The notes under the pieces: model-generated
Databases searched by the model: none
Told to the model about the DNA's origin: nothing
The model's input: only the letters and a program-made list of their open reading frames with translations
NCBI GenBank assembly: GCA_020161795.1
Contig: JAIUOR010000026.1
Span: forward strand, 1-51,320
Length of the DNA: 51,320 nt
Direction: 5' to 3'
Source of the DNA: Actinomycetota bacterium
GTDB taxonomy: Bacteria; Actinomycetota; Actinomycetes; Propionibacteriales; Propionibacteriaceae
Program-made: the position numbers and the translations under genes
Shown here: in pieces, positions 1 to 8,311 of the stretch
Layout of the letters: each line of letters starts with the position of its first letter
How positions within the stretch are numbered: position 1 is the first letter of the stretch

Positions 1-2
1 CC

Positions 3-1637
<1,635 letters not shown>

Positions 1638-1646
1638 TCCGGCTCC

Positions 1647-1787
1647 TCAGCGAGGGCCAGCCTTACTGCCCCAGAGCCAGCCTTCTGCGCTGGCCCTCGA
1701 GGCGTAGGGCTGGCCCTCGCCGCATGGGGGAGCATCTGCGGCCGTACGTCCCAGGAGTCCAGCCAGCAGGACGAGGCTGCGGCGCAT
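1647..1787 (-). pseudogene. Possible remnant of a small secreted-protein ORF, overrun by repeat R1
   Basis: On the minus strand an ATG at 1787 follows a GGGAGACAGGAC ribosome-binding-like sequence and encodes MRRSLVLLAGLLG, a good signal-peptide start. It then reads straight into repeat R1 and stops at 1647 after 46 codons. The later residues come from the repeat and have no protein character. This looks like the 5' end of a lost secreted protein gene joined to a palindromic repeat, or a chance ORF. Only the N-terminal dozen residues support the idea. Confidence 0.25.
1651..1720. repeat. Palindromic dispersed repeat family R1, copy A (70 bp)
   Basis: The 70-bp stretch begins CGAGGGCCAGCCTTA and ends with CTGGCCCTCG. 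It aligns without gaps to 31764-31833. Three blocks are identical (CGAGGGCCAGCCTTA, CCAGAGCCAGCCTT, CTGGCCCTCG) and are separated by 5-10 nt segments that differ. The outer arms (CGAGGGCCAGCC against GGCTGGCCCTCG) and an inner pair (GAGCCAGC against GCTGGCCCTC) would give a double hairpin in RNA. It sits 13 bp after the clpB stop and could serve as a transcription terminator. Confidence 0.8.
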
Positions 1788-1842
1788 GTCCTGTCTCCCG
1801 GGGGAGGGGGCAGGGCCGGGCGCTACGAACGAGCCGGCTTCG

Positions 1843-2490
1843 TCAGTGGGTGAGGTCGGCTTCGGTCACCAGACCACGCGGGGTCTGCAGCACGATGCCC
1901 AGTGCCGGTGGGGCGTCCACCACCTCGATGACGGGCGACAACGCCGCCAGTTCCTGGCGGACCGCGGGGTCGGGGTGGCTCAGCCGCAGGGCCACCAGGT
2001 CGATCACCGGGGCGGCCACCCCGGACGGGTGCGGTGAGTCGAGCCAGTCGATCACGAACGGCACCGGGTTCACCGGTACCGGAGCCGGCGGGACGAAGCG
2101 CCACGCCAGCAGCTCGCCGGTCGGGGTGCGGCGGGAGAGATCGCTGATCCGCCAGGGTTCGCGCCCGAGATCCCGGTAGCGCCGCGACCAGGCCTCCAAC
2201 GGCTCGGAACTGCGGATGGCGAAGGTGGCGACCCGAGGCGTGCCCGAGCTCGCCAGGCCGAAGAAGTCCTCGGTGAGGGTGGTGTCCGGGGTGGCGGGCC
2301 CGATCAACTCCAGGTAGGTGTGGGTCGCGGTGCCCCGCACGGTGATCGGGATCAGCGCGTTCGCCGTCCCGATCGCATGCCGGCCGCCGGGAGTCGGTTC
2401 GACGCCGGTCGCGACCCGGAAGGCATCGATCAGGCCGGCCAGGTCTCCCGAGGCCAGTACCAGGTGGTCGAGGACGACGGATTGGCTCAC
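1843..2490 (-). CDS. Glyoxalase-like (VOC superfamily) protein
   Basis: A 215-aa protein with an N-terminal VDHLVLASGDLAGLIDAF-type start (here VVLDHLVLASGDL), typical of glyoxalase-like domains of the VOC fold, which bind a metal ion between beta-alpha-beta units. The substrate is unknown. I chose the GTG at 2490, where homology-like sequence begins; the longer frame to 2616 adds 42 low-complexity residues. A CAGGAT hexamer lies 6 nt before this GTG, resembling the leaderless promoters elsewhere in the window but lacking the usual TA. The gene points toward clpB and away from the amino-acid transporter, so no operon partner suggests a role. Confidence 0.75.
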   Translation of the reverse strand: MSQSVVLDHLVLASGDLAGLIDAFRVATGVEPTPGGRHAIGTANALIPITVRGTATHTYLELIGPATPDTTLTEDFFGLASSGTPRVATFAIRSSEPLEAWSRRYRDLGREPWRISDLSRRTPTGELLAWRFVPPAPVPVNPVPFVIDWLDSPHPSGVAAPVIDLVALRLSHPDPAVRQELAALSPVIEVVDAPPALGIVLQTPRGLVTEADLTH

Positions 2491-2563
2491 GGCACGATCC
2501 TGGCACAGTGCCGGCCGCGCTTCCGGGGGATGGGCGAGGTGGGTCGCGGGGGCCGGGGCGCCG

Positions 2564-2569
2564 TAGCCT
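2564..2569 (+). promoter_or_regulatory. Putative -10 box of the amino-acid ABC importer operon
   Basis: TAGCCT in the context GCCGTAGCCTGTTCC, about 50 nt before the ATG at 2620. It fits the TANNNT pattern repeated across this window. No convincing -35 is seen. Confidence 0.4.
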
Positions 2570-2619
2570 GTTCCGGTCCGGCGCCGCTGCGCCGGCCACG
2601 CATGCGAAAGGACCACATC

Positions 2620-3507
2620 ATGCCCAGGCCGTTCACCCGCTTCGCCGTCGTCGCCGCCACCGCGGCGTTCGCATTGGGGATGGGCGCCTGTGCGGGTTCG
2701 CCGGCCCCGGTCACCGCCTCGCCCGCTCCGCAGGAGACGACATCGTCCCCCGAGCCGACCGCGGTGGATCTCGGCCAGCTGACCGCCACCCCGGGCACGC
2801 TCACCATCGCCACCGGCAACCCGGCCTACTCGCCGTGGGTCGAGAACGACGCTCCGGAGAGCGGCGAGGGCTTCGAGGCGGCCGTGGCGTACGCGGTGGC
2901 CGAGCAGCTTGGCTTCGCCAAGGACGACGTCGCCTGGATGCGGGTCGACTTCGACGCGTCGATCGCTCCCGGGCCGAAGGACTGGGATCTGAACCTGCAG
3001 CAGTTCTCCGTCACCGAGGAACGCCGCAAGGCCGTCGACTTCTCGACCCCGTACTACACGACCGCGCAGGCGGTGCTCACCTACGAGGGATCGCCGCTGG
3101 CCGGCGCCACCTCGCTGGCCGAACTGCGGGAGGGCAAGCTCGGGGCGATGATCGGCACCACCAGCCTGAACGCACTCAACAACCAGATCGCCCCGGCCGT
3201 CGAGGCGAGCGTGTTCAACTCCAATGCCGACACCGCCCAGGCCCTGAAGAACAAGCAGGTGGACGCGATCGTCGTCGACCTGCCGACCGCGCTCTACCTG
3301 GCCGCGGTCGAGATCGACGGCGGGAAGATCATCGGCCAGTTGGCCGACACCACCGGTGGTGACGAACTCGCCTTCGTCCTGCCGAAGGGATCGGAGCTGA
3401 CCGCGCCGGTCTCGGCAGCCGTGGATGCCCTGGCGGCCGACGGCACGTTGGCGGCGCTGGAGCAGCAGTGGCTGTCGGAGTCGATCTCCGTCCCGGTGCT
3501 GTCGTAG
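2620..3507 (+). CDS. Polar amino-acid ABC transporter, substrate-binding lipoprotein
   Basis: A 295-aa extracellular binding protein of solute-binding family 3. The start ATG at 2620 has GAAAGGA upstream and begins a lipoprotein signal (MPRPFTRFAVVAATAAFA) ending in LGMGAC, whose cysteine would be lipidated. A Ser/Pro/Thr-rich linker follows. The domain carries family features: GEGFEAAVAYAVAEQLG near the start, WDLNLQQFSVTEERRKAVDFS in the middle, and KNKQVDAIVVDLPTALYL in lobe 2. It would capture an amino acid (perhaps Glu/Gln or a cationic type; not decidable here) and deliver it to the permease that starts 4 bp after its stop. Longer frames upstream are unsupported. Confidence 0.92.
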   Translation: MPRPFTRFAVVAATAAFALGMGACAGSPAPVTASPAPQETTSSPEPTAVDLGQLTATPGTLTIATGNPAYSPWVENDAPESGEGFEAAVAYAVAEQLGFAKDDVAWMRVDFDASIAPGPKDWDLNLQQFSVTEERRKAVDFSTPYYTTAQAVLTYEGSPLAGATSLAELREGKLGAMIGTTSLNALNNQIAPAVEASVFNSNADTAQALKNKQVDAIVVDLPTALYLAAVEIDGGKIIGQLADTTGGDELAFVLPKGSELTAPVSAAVDALAADGTLAALEQQWLSESISVPVLS

Positions 3508-3511
3508 GGCA

Positions 3512-4393
3512 GTGACGCAGCAGTCGCCGGCGGAGGGGAGCCGATCGCTCCCGCCGCTCAGCGACCTCGAACGCGGCCGGCGGGTCTACCGTCACCGGCA
3601 GGCCCGCCGGTCGGTCGCGATCAGCCTGCTCAGCACGGTCGTCTTCGCCGTCGTGATCGCCCTCGTCCTGGTGGGTTCACCGGGCTGGCAGGTCACCCGG
3701 GACACCTTCTTCAACCCGGAGTACTTCTGGCCCGCGCTGCCGAAGGTCGCCGAGGGGCTGCTGCTCAACATGCAGGTGCTCGCCATCGCCGTGGTGGGAG
3801 TGGCGGTGGTGGCCGTGGTGCTGGCCGGGCTGCGCAGCCTGAAGGGGCCGGTCTTCTTCCCGTTGCGCTTCCTGGCAGCGGCCTATACCGACCTGTTCCG
3901 CGGCATGCCCTTCCTGATCGTGCTCTACCTGATCGGCTTCGGCATCCCGGCGCTGGGGTTCAGCGACAAGCCCATCTCGGTCGTGCTGCTCGGCACGGTC
4001 GCGCTGATCCTCACCTACTCCTCCTACGTGGCCGAGGTGCTGCGCGCGGGGATCGAGGCGGTGCATCCCTCCCAGCGGCTCGCCGCCCGCTCGCTCGGGC
4101 TGTCGCACTACGGGGCGCTGCGGCTGGTGGTGCTGCCGCAGGCCGTCCGCAAGGTCACCCCGGCGCTGATGAACGACTTCGTCTCGATGCAGAAGGACGT
4201 CGGGCTGATCTCGGTGCTGGGGGCAGTGGACGCCATCCGCGCCGCGCAGGTCATCGTGTCGAACACGTACAACTACACGCCCTACGTGGTGGCCGGTCTG
4301 CTGTTCGTGCTGTTCAGCTGGCCGTTCATCCGACTGACCGACTGGCTGACCGCCCGGCAACAGCGTCGCGAGCAGATCGGGGGCCTGGTATGA
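3512..4393 (+). CDS. Polar amino-acid ABC transporter permease (HisM/GlnP family)
   Basis: A 293-aa inner-membrane permease. I chose the GTG at 3512, 4 bp after the binding-protein stop; the frame extends further back but only as a shadow of that gene. About five hydrophobic segments are visible, with a long cytoplasmic N-terminal segment (to about residue 30). The EAA loop that docks the ATPase is seen in ARSLGLSHYGALRLVVLPQAVRK. The last codons overlap the ATPase gene by 4 bp (ATGA), showing translational coupling. Its unusually long N-terminus relative to the roughly 220-aa family is shared with GluD-type actinobacterial permeases. Confidence 0.92.
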   Translation: MTQQSPAEGSRSLPPLSDLERGRRVYRHRQARRSVAISLLSTVVFAVVIALVLVGSPGWQVTRDTFFNPEYFWPALPKVAEGLLLNMQVLAIAVVGVAVVAVVLAGLRSLKGPVFFPLRFLAAAYTDLFRGMPFLIVLYLIGFGIPALGFSDKPISVVLLGTVALILTYSSYVAEVLRAGIEAVHPSQRLAARSLGLSHYGALRLVVLPQAVRKVTPALMNDFVSMQKDVGLISVLGAVDAIRAAQVIVSNTYNYTPYVVAGLLFVLFSWPFIRLTDWLTARQQRREQIGGLV

Positions 4394-5232
4394 ATGCCCC
4401 GCGGCGTTCTTCTCCTCCGCTACGCTCCCCCGAACAACGCCGCGGGGACCCCGCTACAACCGCCCCACGACGGTCCTCACCTCCGCAGCTCTCCTTCGGG
4501 CAACCGGTTCTGCAGTTGCGCGGCATCGTGAAGTCCTTCGGCGCCAACCACGTGCTGCGCGGCATCGACCTGGAGGTGGCGCGGCACGAGGTGGTGGCGC
4601 TGATCGGGGCCAGCGGCTCGGGCAAGTCGACGTTGCTGAAGACCGCCAACCTGCTGGAGCGGATCGACGACGGCCAGATCCTGCTGGCCGGGGACGACAT
4701 CTCCGACCCACGGGTGGACGTGGACGGCGTCCGGGCCCGGATCGGCGTGGTGTTCCAGCACTACAACCTGTTTCCGCACCTGAGCGTGCTGGACAACGTC
4801 ACCCTCGGGCTGCGCAAGGTGCGCAGGCTGGCCAGGGCGGACGCCGAGCGGCGCGGCATGACCCTTCTGGAGCGGATCGGCCTGGCCGCGCAGGCCCGGG
4901 CCTACCCGGATCGGCTCTCCGGAGGCCAGCAGCAACGGGTGGCGATCGCCCGCGCGATCGCGCCCGATCCGGAACTGCTGCTGCTGGACGAGATCACCTC
5001 AGCCCTCGATCCCCAGTTGGTGGGCGAGGTGCTGGATCTGGTGGCCGAGTTGAAGGGTGCCGGCTCGACGATCCTGATGGCCACCCACGAGATCGGCTTC
5101 GCGCGCCGGGTAGCCGACCGCATCGTCTTCCTGCACGGCGGCCGGATCTGTGAGCAGGGCCCGCCCGGCCAGGTGCTGGATGCCCCGCAGCACCCCCAGA
5201 CCCAGGAGTTCCTGCGCCGGGTGCTGCGCTGA
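4390..5232 (+). CDS. Polar amino-acid ABC transporter ATP-binding protein (GlnQ/HisP family)
   Basis: A 280-aa ATPase energising the importer encoded upstream. Conserved parts are Walker A GASGSGKST, the signature LSGGQQQRVAIARA, Walker B LLLLDEITSALDP and the switch histidine in ATHEIGF. The conserved fold begins near residue 38 (VLQLRGIVKSFG). The first roughly 37 residues are atypical: Arg/Ser/Pro-rich, with APRRSSPP at residues 3-10 and again at 25-32, exactly 22 codons apart, and they include a perfect 12-bp inverted repeat. Either the repeat extended the gene in frame or translation starts later. The ATG at 4390 overlaps the permease stop as ATGA, which supports its use. Confidence 0.93.
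   Translation: MNAPRRSSPPLRSPEQRRGDPATTAPRRSSPPQLSFGQPVLQLRGIVKSFGANHVLRGIDLEVARHEVVALIGASGSGKSTLLKTANLLERIDDGQILLAGDDISDPRVDVDGVRARIGVVFQHYNLFPHLSVLDNVTLGLRKVRRLARADAERRGMTLLERIGLAAQARAYPDRLSGGQQQRVAIARAIAPDPELLLLDEITSALDPQLVGEVLDLVAELKGAGSTILMATHEIGFARRVADRIVFLHGGRICEQGPPGQVLDAPQHPQTQEFLRRVLR
4397..4447. repeat. Perfect 12-bp inverted repeat inside the start of the ATPase gene
   Basis: CCCCGCGGCGTT at 4397-4408 is exactly complementary to AACGCCGCGGGG at 4436-4447, with a 27-nt loop. A degenerate second copy of the unit (GCCCCACGACGGTCCTCACC, from 4462) follows 66 nt later, giving a 22-residue tandem repeat in the protein. The resulting mRNA hairpin lies at codons 3-19. It could tune translation of the ATPase, or it is a remnant of an inserted palindromic element. 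Confidence 0.7.
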
Positions 5233-5294
5233 CCCGTCGCCCGCTCGCCTCGGTGGCCCCTAGCATGTGGGCAACGATCGTGGCGGGAGGCAGG

Positions 5295-5438
5295 ATGACC
5301 ACCGAAGGGACGCCTGAATCGCAGGCCGACAAGCGGGAATATCGCTGGGATCTGGCGCACGTCGTCGTGGTGGCGGCGACGACCCTGCTCCTGGCCCTGT
5401 GGTTGCTGCTGTCGACGCCCAACGCCCCTATGTCCTAG
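5295..5438 (+). CDS. Small single-pass membrane protein (47 aa)
   Basis: The start ATG at 5295 follows GGGAGG by 6 nt, and a TAGCAT -10-like box lies at 5261-5266, so the gene may have its own promoter. The product has a charged N-terminus (MTTEGTPESQADKREYRWD), then one hydrophobic helix (about residues 20-40, AHVVVVAATTLLLALWLLL) and a short tail. I do not recognise a family. The positive/negative charge balance would put the N-terminus in the cytoplasm. It converges on the Excalibur gene, 48 bp away. Confidence 0.55.
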   Translation: MTTEGTPESQADKREYRWDLAHVVVVAATTLLLALWLLLSTPNAPMS

Positions 5439-5486
5439 GGCGGGTGCCGTCGGACGGGCGGGGAGCGCCGGCCCGGGTGCTGCCGA

Positions 5487-5837
5487 TCAGCGCTTCTCGC
5501 AGGCGACGCCGTCCCGGTCGCGGTCGAGGTGGCGGTTCTCCTTGTAGAGAGCGTTGTGCTTCTTGAAGCTCGTGACCGGCCGGGTCTTGCCGCGCACCTT
5601 GTCCCGGGCGGTCTTCTTGCCGACCCCATGCCGGTACTTCTTGTTGAGCGCCTTGCAGTTCTTGTACTTCTTGACACTCACCTTGGCCGCCAGAGCCGTC
5701 GCCTCGGCCGTCGCCGGCGCGGCCGCCGTCGCAGCGACCACCGGGGTGGCCACCGAGGCTGTCATCGCCTGCGATGAGATCCCCAACGTCCCGACCAGGC
5801 CGATGGCGAGCGTCGCGACGATCAGTCTTGCCCTCAT
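5487..5837 (-). CDS. Secreted Excalibur calcium-binding domain protein
   Basis: A 116-aa exported protein. The start at 5837 gives a signal peptide (MRARLIVATLAIGLVGTLGI, then SSQAMTASVA), an Ala/Thr-rich spacer to about residue 50, and a C-terminal Excalibur domain with the pattern YKNCKALNKKY ... HLDRDRDGVACEKR. The DRDGVACE loop is the EF-hand-like calcium motif and the two cysteines probably form a disulfide. Such domains decorate actinobacterial and firmicute envelope proteins, often next to nucleases; no nuclease domain is present here. The ribosome binding site is a G-run (TTGGGGGCAAGAC). A palindrome lies 26 bp upstream of the start. A much longer minus-strand frame to 6827 is only a shadow of the hydrolase gene. 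Confidence 0.88.
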   Translation of the reverse strand: MRARLIVATLAIGLVGTLGISSQAMTASVATPVVAATAAAPATAEATALAAKVSVKKYKNCKALNKKYRHGVGKKTARDKVRGKTRPVTSFKKHNALYKENRHLDRDRDGVACEKR

Positions 5838-5862
5838 GTCTTGCCCCCAACACACAACGGAT

Positions 5863-5876
5863 TCGTCATGTGACGA
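5863..5876. promoter_or_regulatory. Perfect 14-bp palindrome upstream of the Excalibur gene (possible operator)
   Basis: TCGTCATGTGACGA has 6-bp complementary arms around TG. With one bulged base it extends to GGAT...ATCC. It lies 26 bp upstream of the Excalibur start codon, where a dimeric regulator could act. I cannot name the regulator. Confidence 0.35.
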
Positions 5877-5984
5877 TATCCGGCGCGACCGGTCGACGTG
5901 CGGTTTCTCCGCAACTCGCGCTCCCCGGGGAAGGGCCGGTGCCGTCCGCAGGGCATGACGATGTGGGGCGGGCGAGCGGCGGGC

Positions 5985-5990
5985 TACGCT
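5985..5990 (+). promoter_or_regulatory. -10 box TACGCT, leaderless promoter of the 5997 hydrolase gene
   Basis: TACGCT ends 6 nt before the ATG at 5997, so transcription would start at or next to the A of the start codon. No ribosome binding site is present. Confidence 0.5.
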
Positions 5991-5996
5991 TCGGCT

Positions 5997-6812
5997 ATGC
6001 CGTCTCGCCGCCACGCCTCGCGGGGTGAGGTGACCTACAAGAAGCAGTACGTCGGGTCGGTCGAGTACCACACCAGTCGCGCCGGGTACGGGGATGCCTC
6101 GCTGGTCGCGTACCGGTTCGAGTGCCTGGTGCCGGAGAAGACCGGTCCGGATTTCGTCCTCGTCCATGGCATCGGGGTGTCGGCCCGCTCCTACGGGCCC
6201 ACCGCCGTCGAACTGGCCAAGCGCGGCGACGTCCACCTGATCGACCTGGCCGGCTACGGACGCTCTCCACGCCCGGATCGCGACCTGACCATCCGCGACC
6301 ACGCGCTGCTGGTCGGACGCTATCTGGCCGACAAGAACCTCGACCATCCGGTGGTGGTCGGGCATTCGATGGGGACGCAGGTGGTGGCCCAATTGGCCGC
6401 CGACTTCCCCGAGCAACTCGATCACATCGTGCTGATCGCCCCGGTGGTCGTCCCCAGCGCCAGATCGCTGCCGAAGGTGGCCCGGCTGCTGCTGGCCAAT
6501 GGGCTCAAGGAGCCGCCGCAGGTCTCGGCGCTGGCGATCTACGACTACCTGTTCCGGGCCGGCGTGCCGTACATGATCCAGCAGACCCCGCACCTGATCC
6601 GCGCCGATCTGGACGCGATCGCCGGCCGGGTGGAGGCCAAGACGCTGGTGATCTGCGGCACCGACGACCCGATCGTCCCGCTGGAGTGGGCCGAGCAACT
6701 GGCCGGACGGTTCCGGCAGGGCTGGTTCGCCACCGTCCCGGGACCGCACGCCACGATGTTCGCCGCGCCGGAGGCGATCGCCGAGTTGATCGATGGCCAT
6801 GCGCGCCGGTGA
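5997..6812 (+). CDS. Alpha/beta-fold hydrolase
   Basis: A 271-aa hydrolase. The oxyanion motif FVLVHGIGVSARSY is followed by the nucleophile elbow GHSMG (Ser124), the acid in CGTDDPIVP and the histidine in VPGPHATMF, so the triad is complete. The substrate is unknown; a lipid ester or related compound is possible. The ATG at 5997 is chosen because a -10 box precedes it directly and the first residues (MPSRRHASRG) lead into the fold; the frame further up is low-complexity. The 3' end overlaps the next gene, a second hydrolase, by 20 nt, so the two are co-translated and may act on related substrates. Confidence 0.88.
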   Translation: MPSRRHASRGEVTYKKQYVGSVEYHTSRAGYGDASLVAYRFECLVPEKTGPDFVLVHGIGVSARSYGPTAVELAKRGDVHLIDLAGYGRSPRPDRDLTIRDHALLVGRYLADKNLDHPVVVGHSMGTQVVAQLAADFPEQLDHIVLIAPVVVPSARSLPKVARLLLANGLKEPPQVSALAIYDYLFRAGVPYMIQQTPHLIRADLDAIAGRVEAKTLVICGTDDPIVPLEWAEQLAGRFRQGWFATVPGPHATMFAAPEAIAELIDGHARR

Positions 6813-7503
6813 CCGCCTGGCCGACAACCTGCAACGGACGCGGGGCGCGCTGCGCCGCGGCTGGTACTGGGGAGCCGACTACCGCTGGGCGACCCGGGCG
6901 ATCGGCCGCGGCCTGCTCCGTCGCGAGGCGCCGCACGGCTACGCCCACGGCTGGCTCGATCCCGTGCTGCTGATTCCCGGCGTACTGGAGGAGTGGACGT
7001 TGATGCGTCCGATCGGCGACCGGCTGAACCGGGCCGGCCACCCCATCCACGTGCTGCCCGAGTTGAAGCGCAACACGATCACGGTGACCGAGGGTGCAGC
7101 GCTGGCCTCGGCCTATCTCATCGCCCGGGATCTGCGCGACGTGGTGATCGTGGCGCACTCCAAGGGCGGCCTGGTCGGCAAGCAGGTGCTGCTGACCGAC
7201 GACGAGGCCCGGGTGCGGCGCCTGGTGACGGTCGCGACCCCGTTCTCCGGCTCGGGGCTGGCTCGCCTGATCCCCTCACCGGTGGTGCGCGCGATGAGCC
7301 CGGACGACGCCACGATCCTCGACCTGGCCGGCCGTGGGGAGGTCAACCACCTGATCACCTCGATCTGCCCGGCCTTCGATCCGCACATCCCGGAGGGGTC
7401 GCACCTGGAGGGCGCGACCAATATCGAGGTGCGGGCGATGGGCCACTTCCGCATCCTCAACGATCCCGAGGTGTTGGACGCCGTGGCGGCCGCGGCCGAC
7501 TGA
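6793..7503 (+). CDS. Alpha/beta hydrolase, lipase-like
   Basis: A 236-aa protein with a lipase-type core: VLLIPGVLEEWTLMRPIGDR forms the oxyanion region, VIVAHSKGGLVG the nucleophile elbow (Ser123), and a late His occurs in AMGHFRILNDPEV. It resembles the triacylglycerol lipase/acetyltransferase-like group acting on whole-chain esters; no signal peptide is seen, so it is cytoplasmic. The ATG at 6793 overlaps the preceding hydrolase by 20 nt; an in-frame ATG at 6799 is also possible. The two hydrolases are diverged paralogue-like neighbours. The exact substrate cannot be inferred. Confidence 0.85.
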   Translation: MAMRAGDRLADNLQRTRGALRRGWYWGADYRWATRAIGRGLLRREAPHGYAHGWLDPVLLIPGVLEEWTLMRPIGDRLNRAGHPIHVLPELKRNTITVTEGAALASAYLIARDLRDVVIVAHSKGGLVGKQVLLTDDEARVRRLVTVATPFSGSGLARLIPSPVVRAMSPDDATILDLAGRGEVNHLITSICPAFDPHIPEGSHLEGATNIEVRAMGHFRILNDPEVLDAVAAAAD

Positions 7504-7565
7504 TCCGGCGGGCCTGCGGGGTTCAGGACTTCGCCCGAGGGAGCGCGCGCCCGGCCCGCGTTCGC

Positions 7566-7571
7566 TAGTCT
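7566..7571 (+). promoter_or_regulatory. Putative -10 box TAGTCT upstream of the SIS-domain gene
   Basis: TAGTCT in CGCTAGTCTCGCG, about 48 nt before the start codon at 7619; it would give a leader of about 40 nt carrying the GGAGG site. Confidence 0.4.
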
Positions 7572-7618
7572 CGCGTCACCCGCGGGATCGACCCGATGAC
7601 GAAGACTCCGGAGGAATG

Positions 7619-8218
7619 ATGGATCAGTCCGTTCTCGCCGCTGCCAGGGAGCGCGTTCAGCTGGAGGCCGACGCCGTCCGCAAGGTCGTCGACGTCTTCG
7701 ACGACGCAACCGACCAGATCATGGAGGCGATGCTGCACTGCACCGGCAAGGTGTTCGTGACCGGGTCGGGAACCTCGGGCAGCATCGCCCGGCGGATGGC
7801 GCACCTGTTCTCCGTCAGCGGGACGCCCGCGGTGTTCATGCAGCCCTCGGACGCCCTGCACGGCACCATGGGCGCGCTGCGCGACAACGATCTGCTGGTC
7901 GCGATCTCGAAGGGCGGTCGCTCCGACGAGATCAACAACCTGGCGCGCCGGGCGCAGGAACGCGGCGTGAAGGTCATCGCGCTGACCAGCGATCGATCGG
8001 CGGAGCTCGCGCTGATGGCCGACTACGTCCAGTACTTCGAGGTGGACGAAGGTGTCGATCCGGGCAACGCGATCGCCATGGGATCGACGCTGATGCACGC
8101 GGTCTGGGGCGACTGCCTGGCGGTCGCGCTGATGGGCATGCGCGGGTACAGCTGGTCCGACGTGCTGTTCACCCACCCGCTGGGAGCGGTCGGCAAGCGC
8201 GGCGTCCCCAACGCGTAG
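7619..8218 (+). CDS. SIS-domain sugar-phosphate isomerase (KpsF/GutQ-like, no CBS domains)
   Basis: A 199-aa protein consisting of one SIS (sugar isomerase) domain. FVTGSGTSGSIARRMAHLFS is the phosphosugar-binding glycine/serine loop, LLVAISKGGRSDEINNLARRA is the second phosphate loop, and the end HPLGAVGKRG matches the KpsF/GutQ C-terminal SIS signature. Arabinose-5-phosphate isomerases carry two CBS domains afterwards; these are absent, so 6-phospho-3-hexuloisomerase or another phosphosugar isomerase is equally possible. GGAGG sits 4 nt before the ATG at 7619; an in-frame ATG at 7616 is too close to it. It stands alone between hydrolase genes and a peptidase. Confidence 0.85.
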   Translation: MDQSVLAAARERVQLEADAVRKVVDVFDDATDQIMEAMLHCTGKVFVTGSGTSGSIARRMAHLFSVSGTPAVFMQPSDALHGTMGALRDNDLLVAISKGGRSDEINNLARRAQERGVKVIALTSDRSAELALMADYVQYFEVDEGVDPGNAIAMGSTLMHAVWGDCLAVALMGMRGYSWSDVLFTHPLGAVGKRGVPNA

Positions 8219-8298
8219 CGCATGTAAGCGCGATGGGTCGGCGCCCGGTTGGCACAGCCGACGACAAGCCGCCCCTGCAGGGGCACAGGGACGCGTGG

Positions 8299-8304
8299 TA
8301 GACC
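8299..8304 (+). promoter_or_regulatory. -10-like box TAGACC, probable leaderless start of the S9 peptidase gene
   Basis: TAGACC ends 7 nt before the GTG at 8312, the spacing seen at the other leaderless genes here, although the last base is C instead of T. No Shine-Dalgarno sequence is visible. Confidence 0.35.
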
Positions 8305-8311
8305 GGTCCCC

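Noticed and set aside
5487-6827. Minus-strand 446-codon frame merging the Excalibur gene with upstream sequence
   Set aside because: Only the last 116 residues, from the ATG at 5837, form a signal peptide and an Excalibur domain. The rest is antisense of the hydrolase gene.
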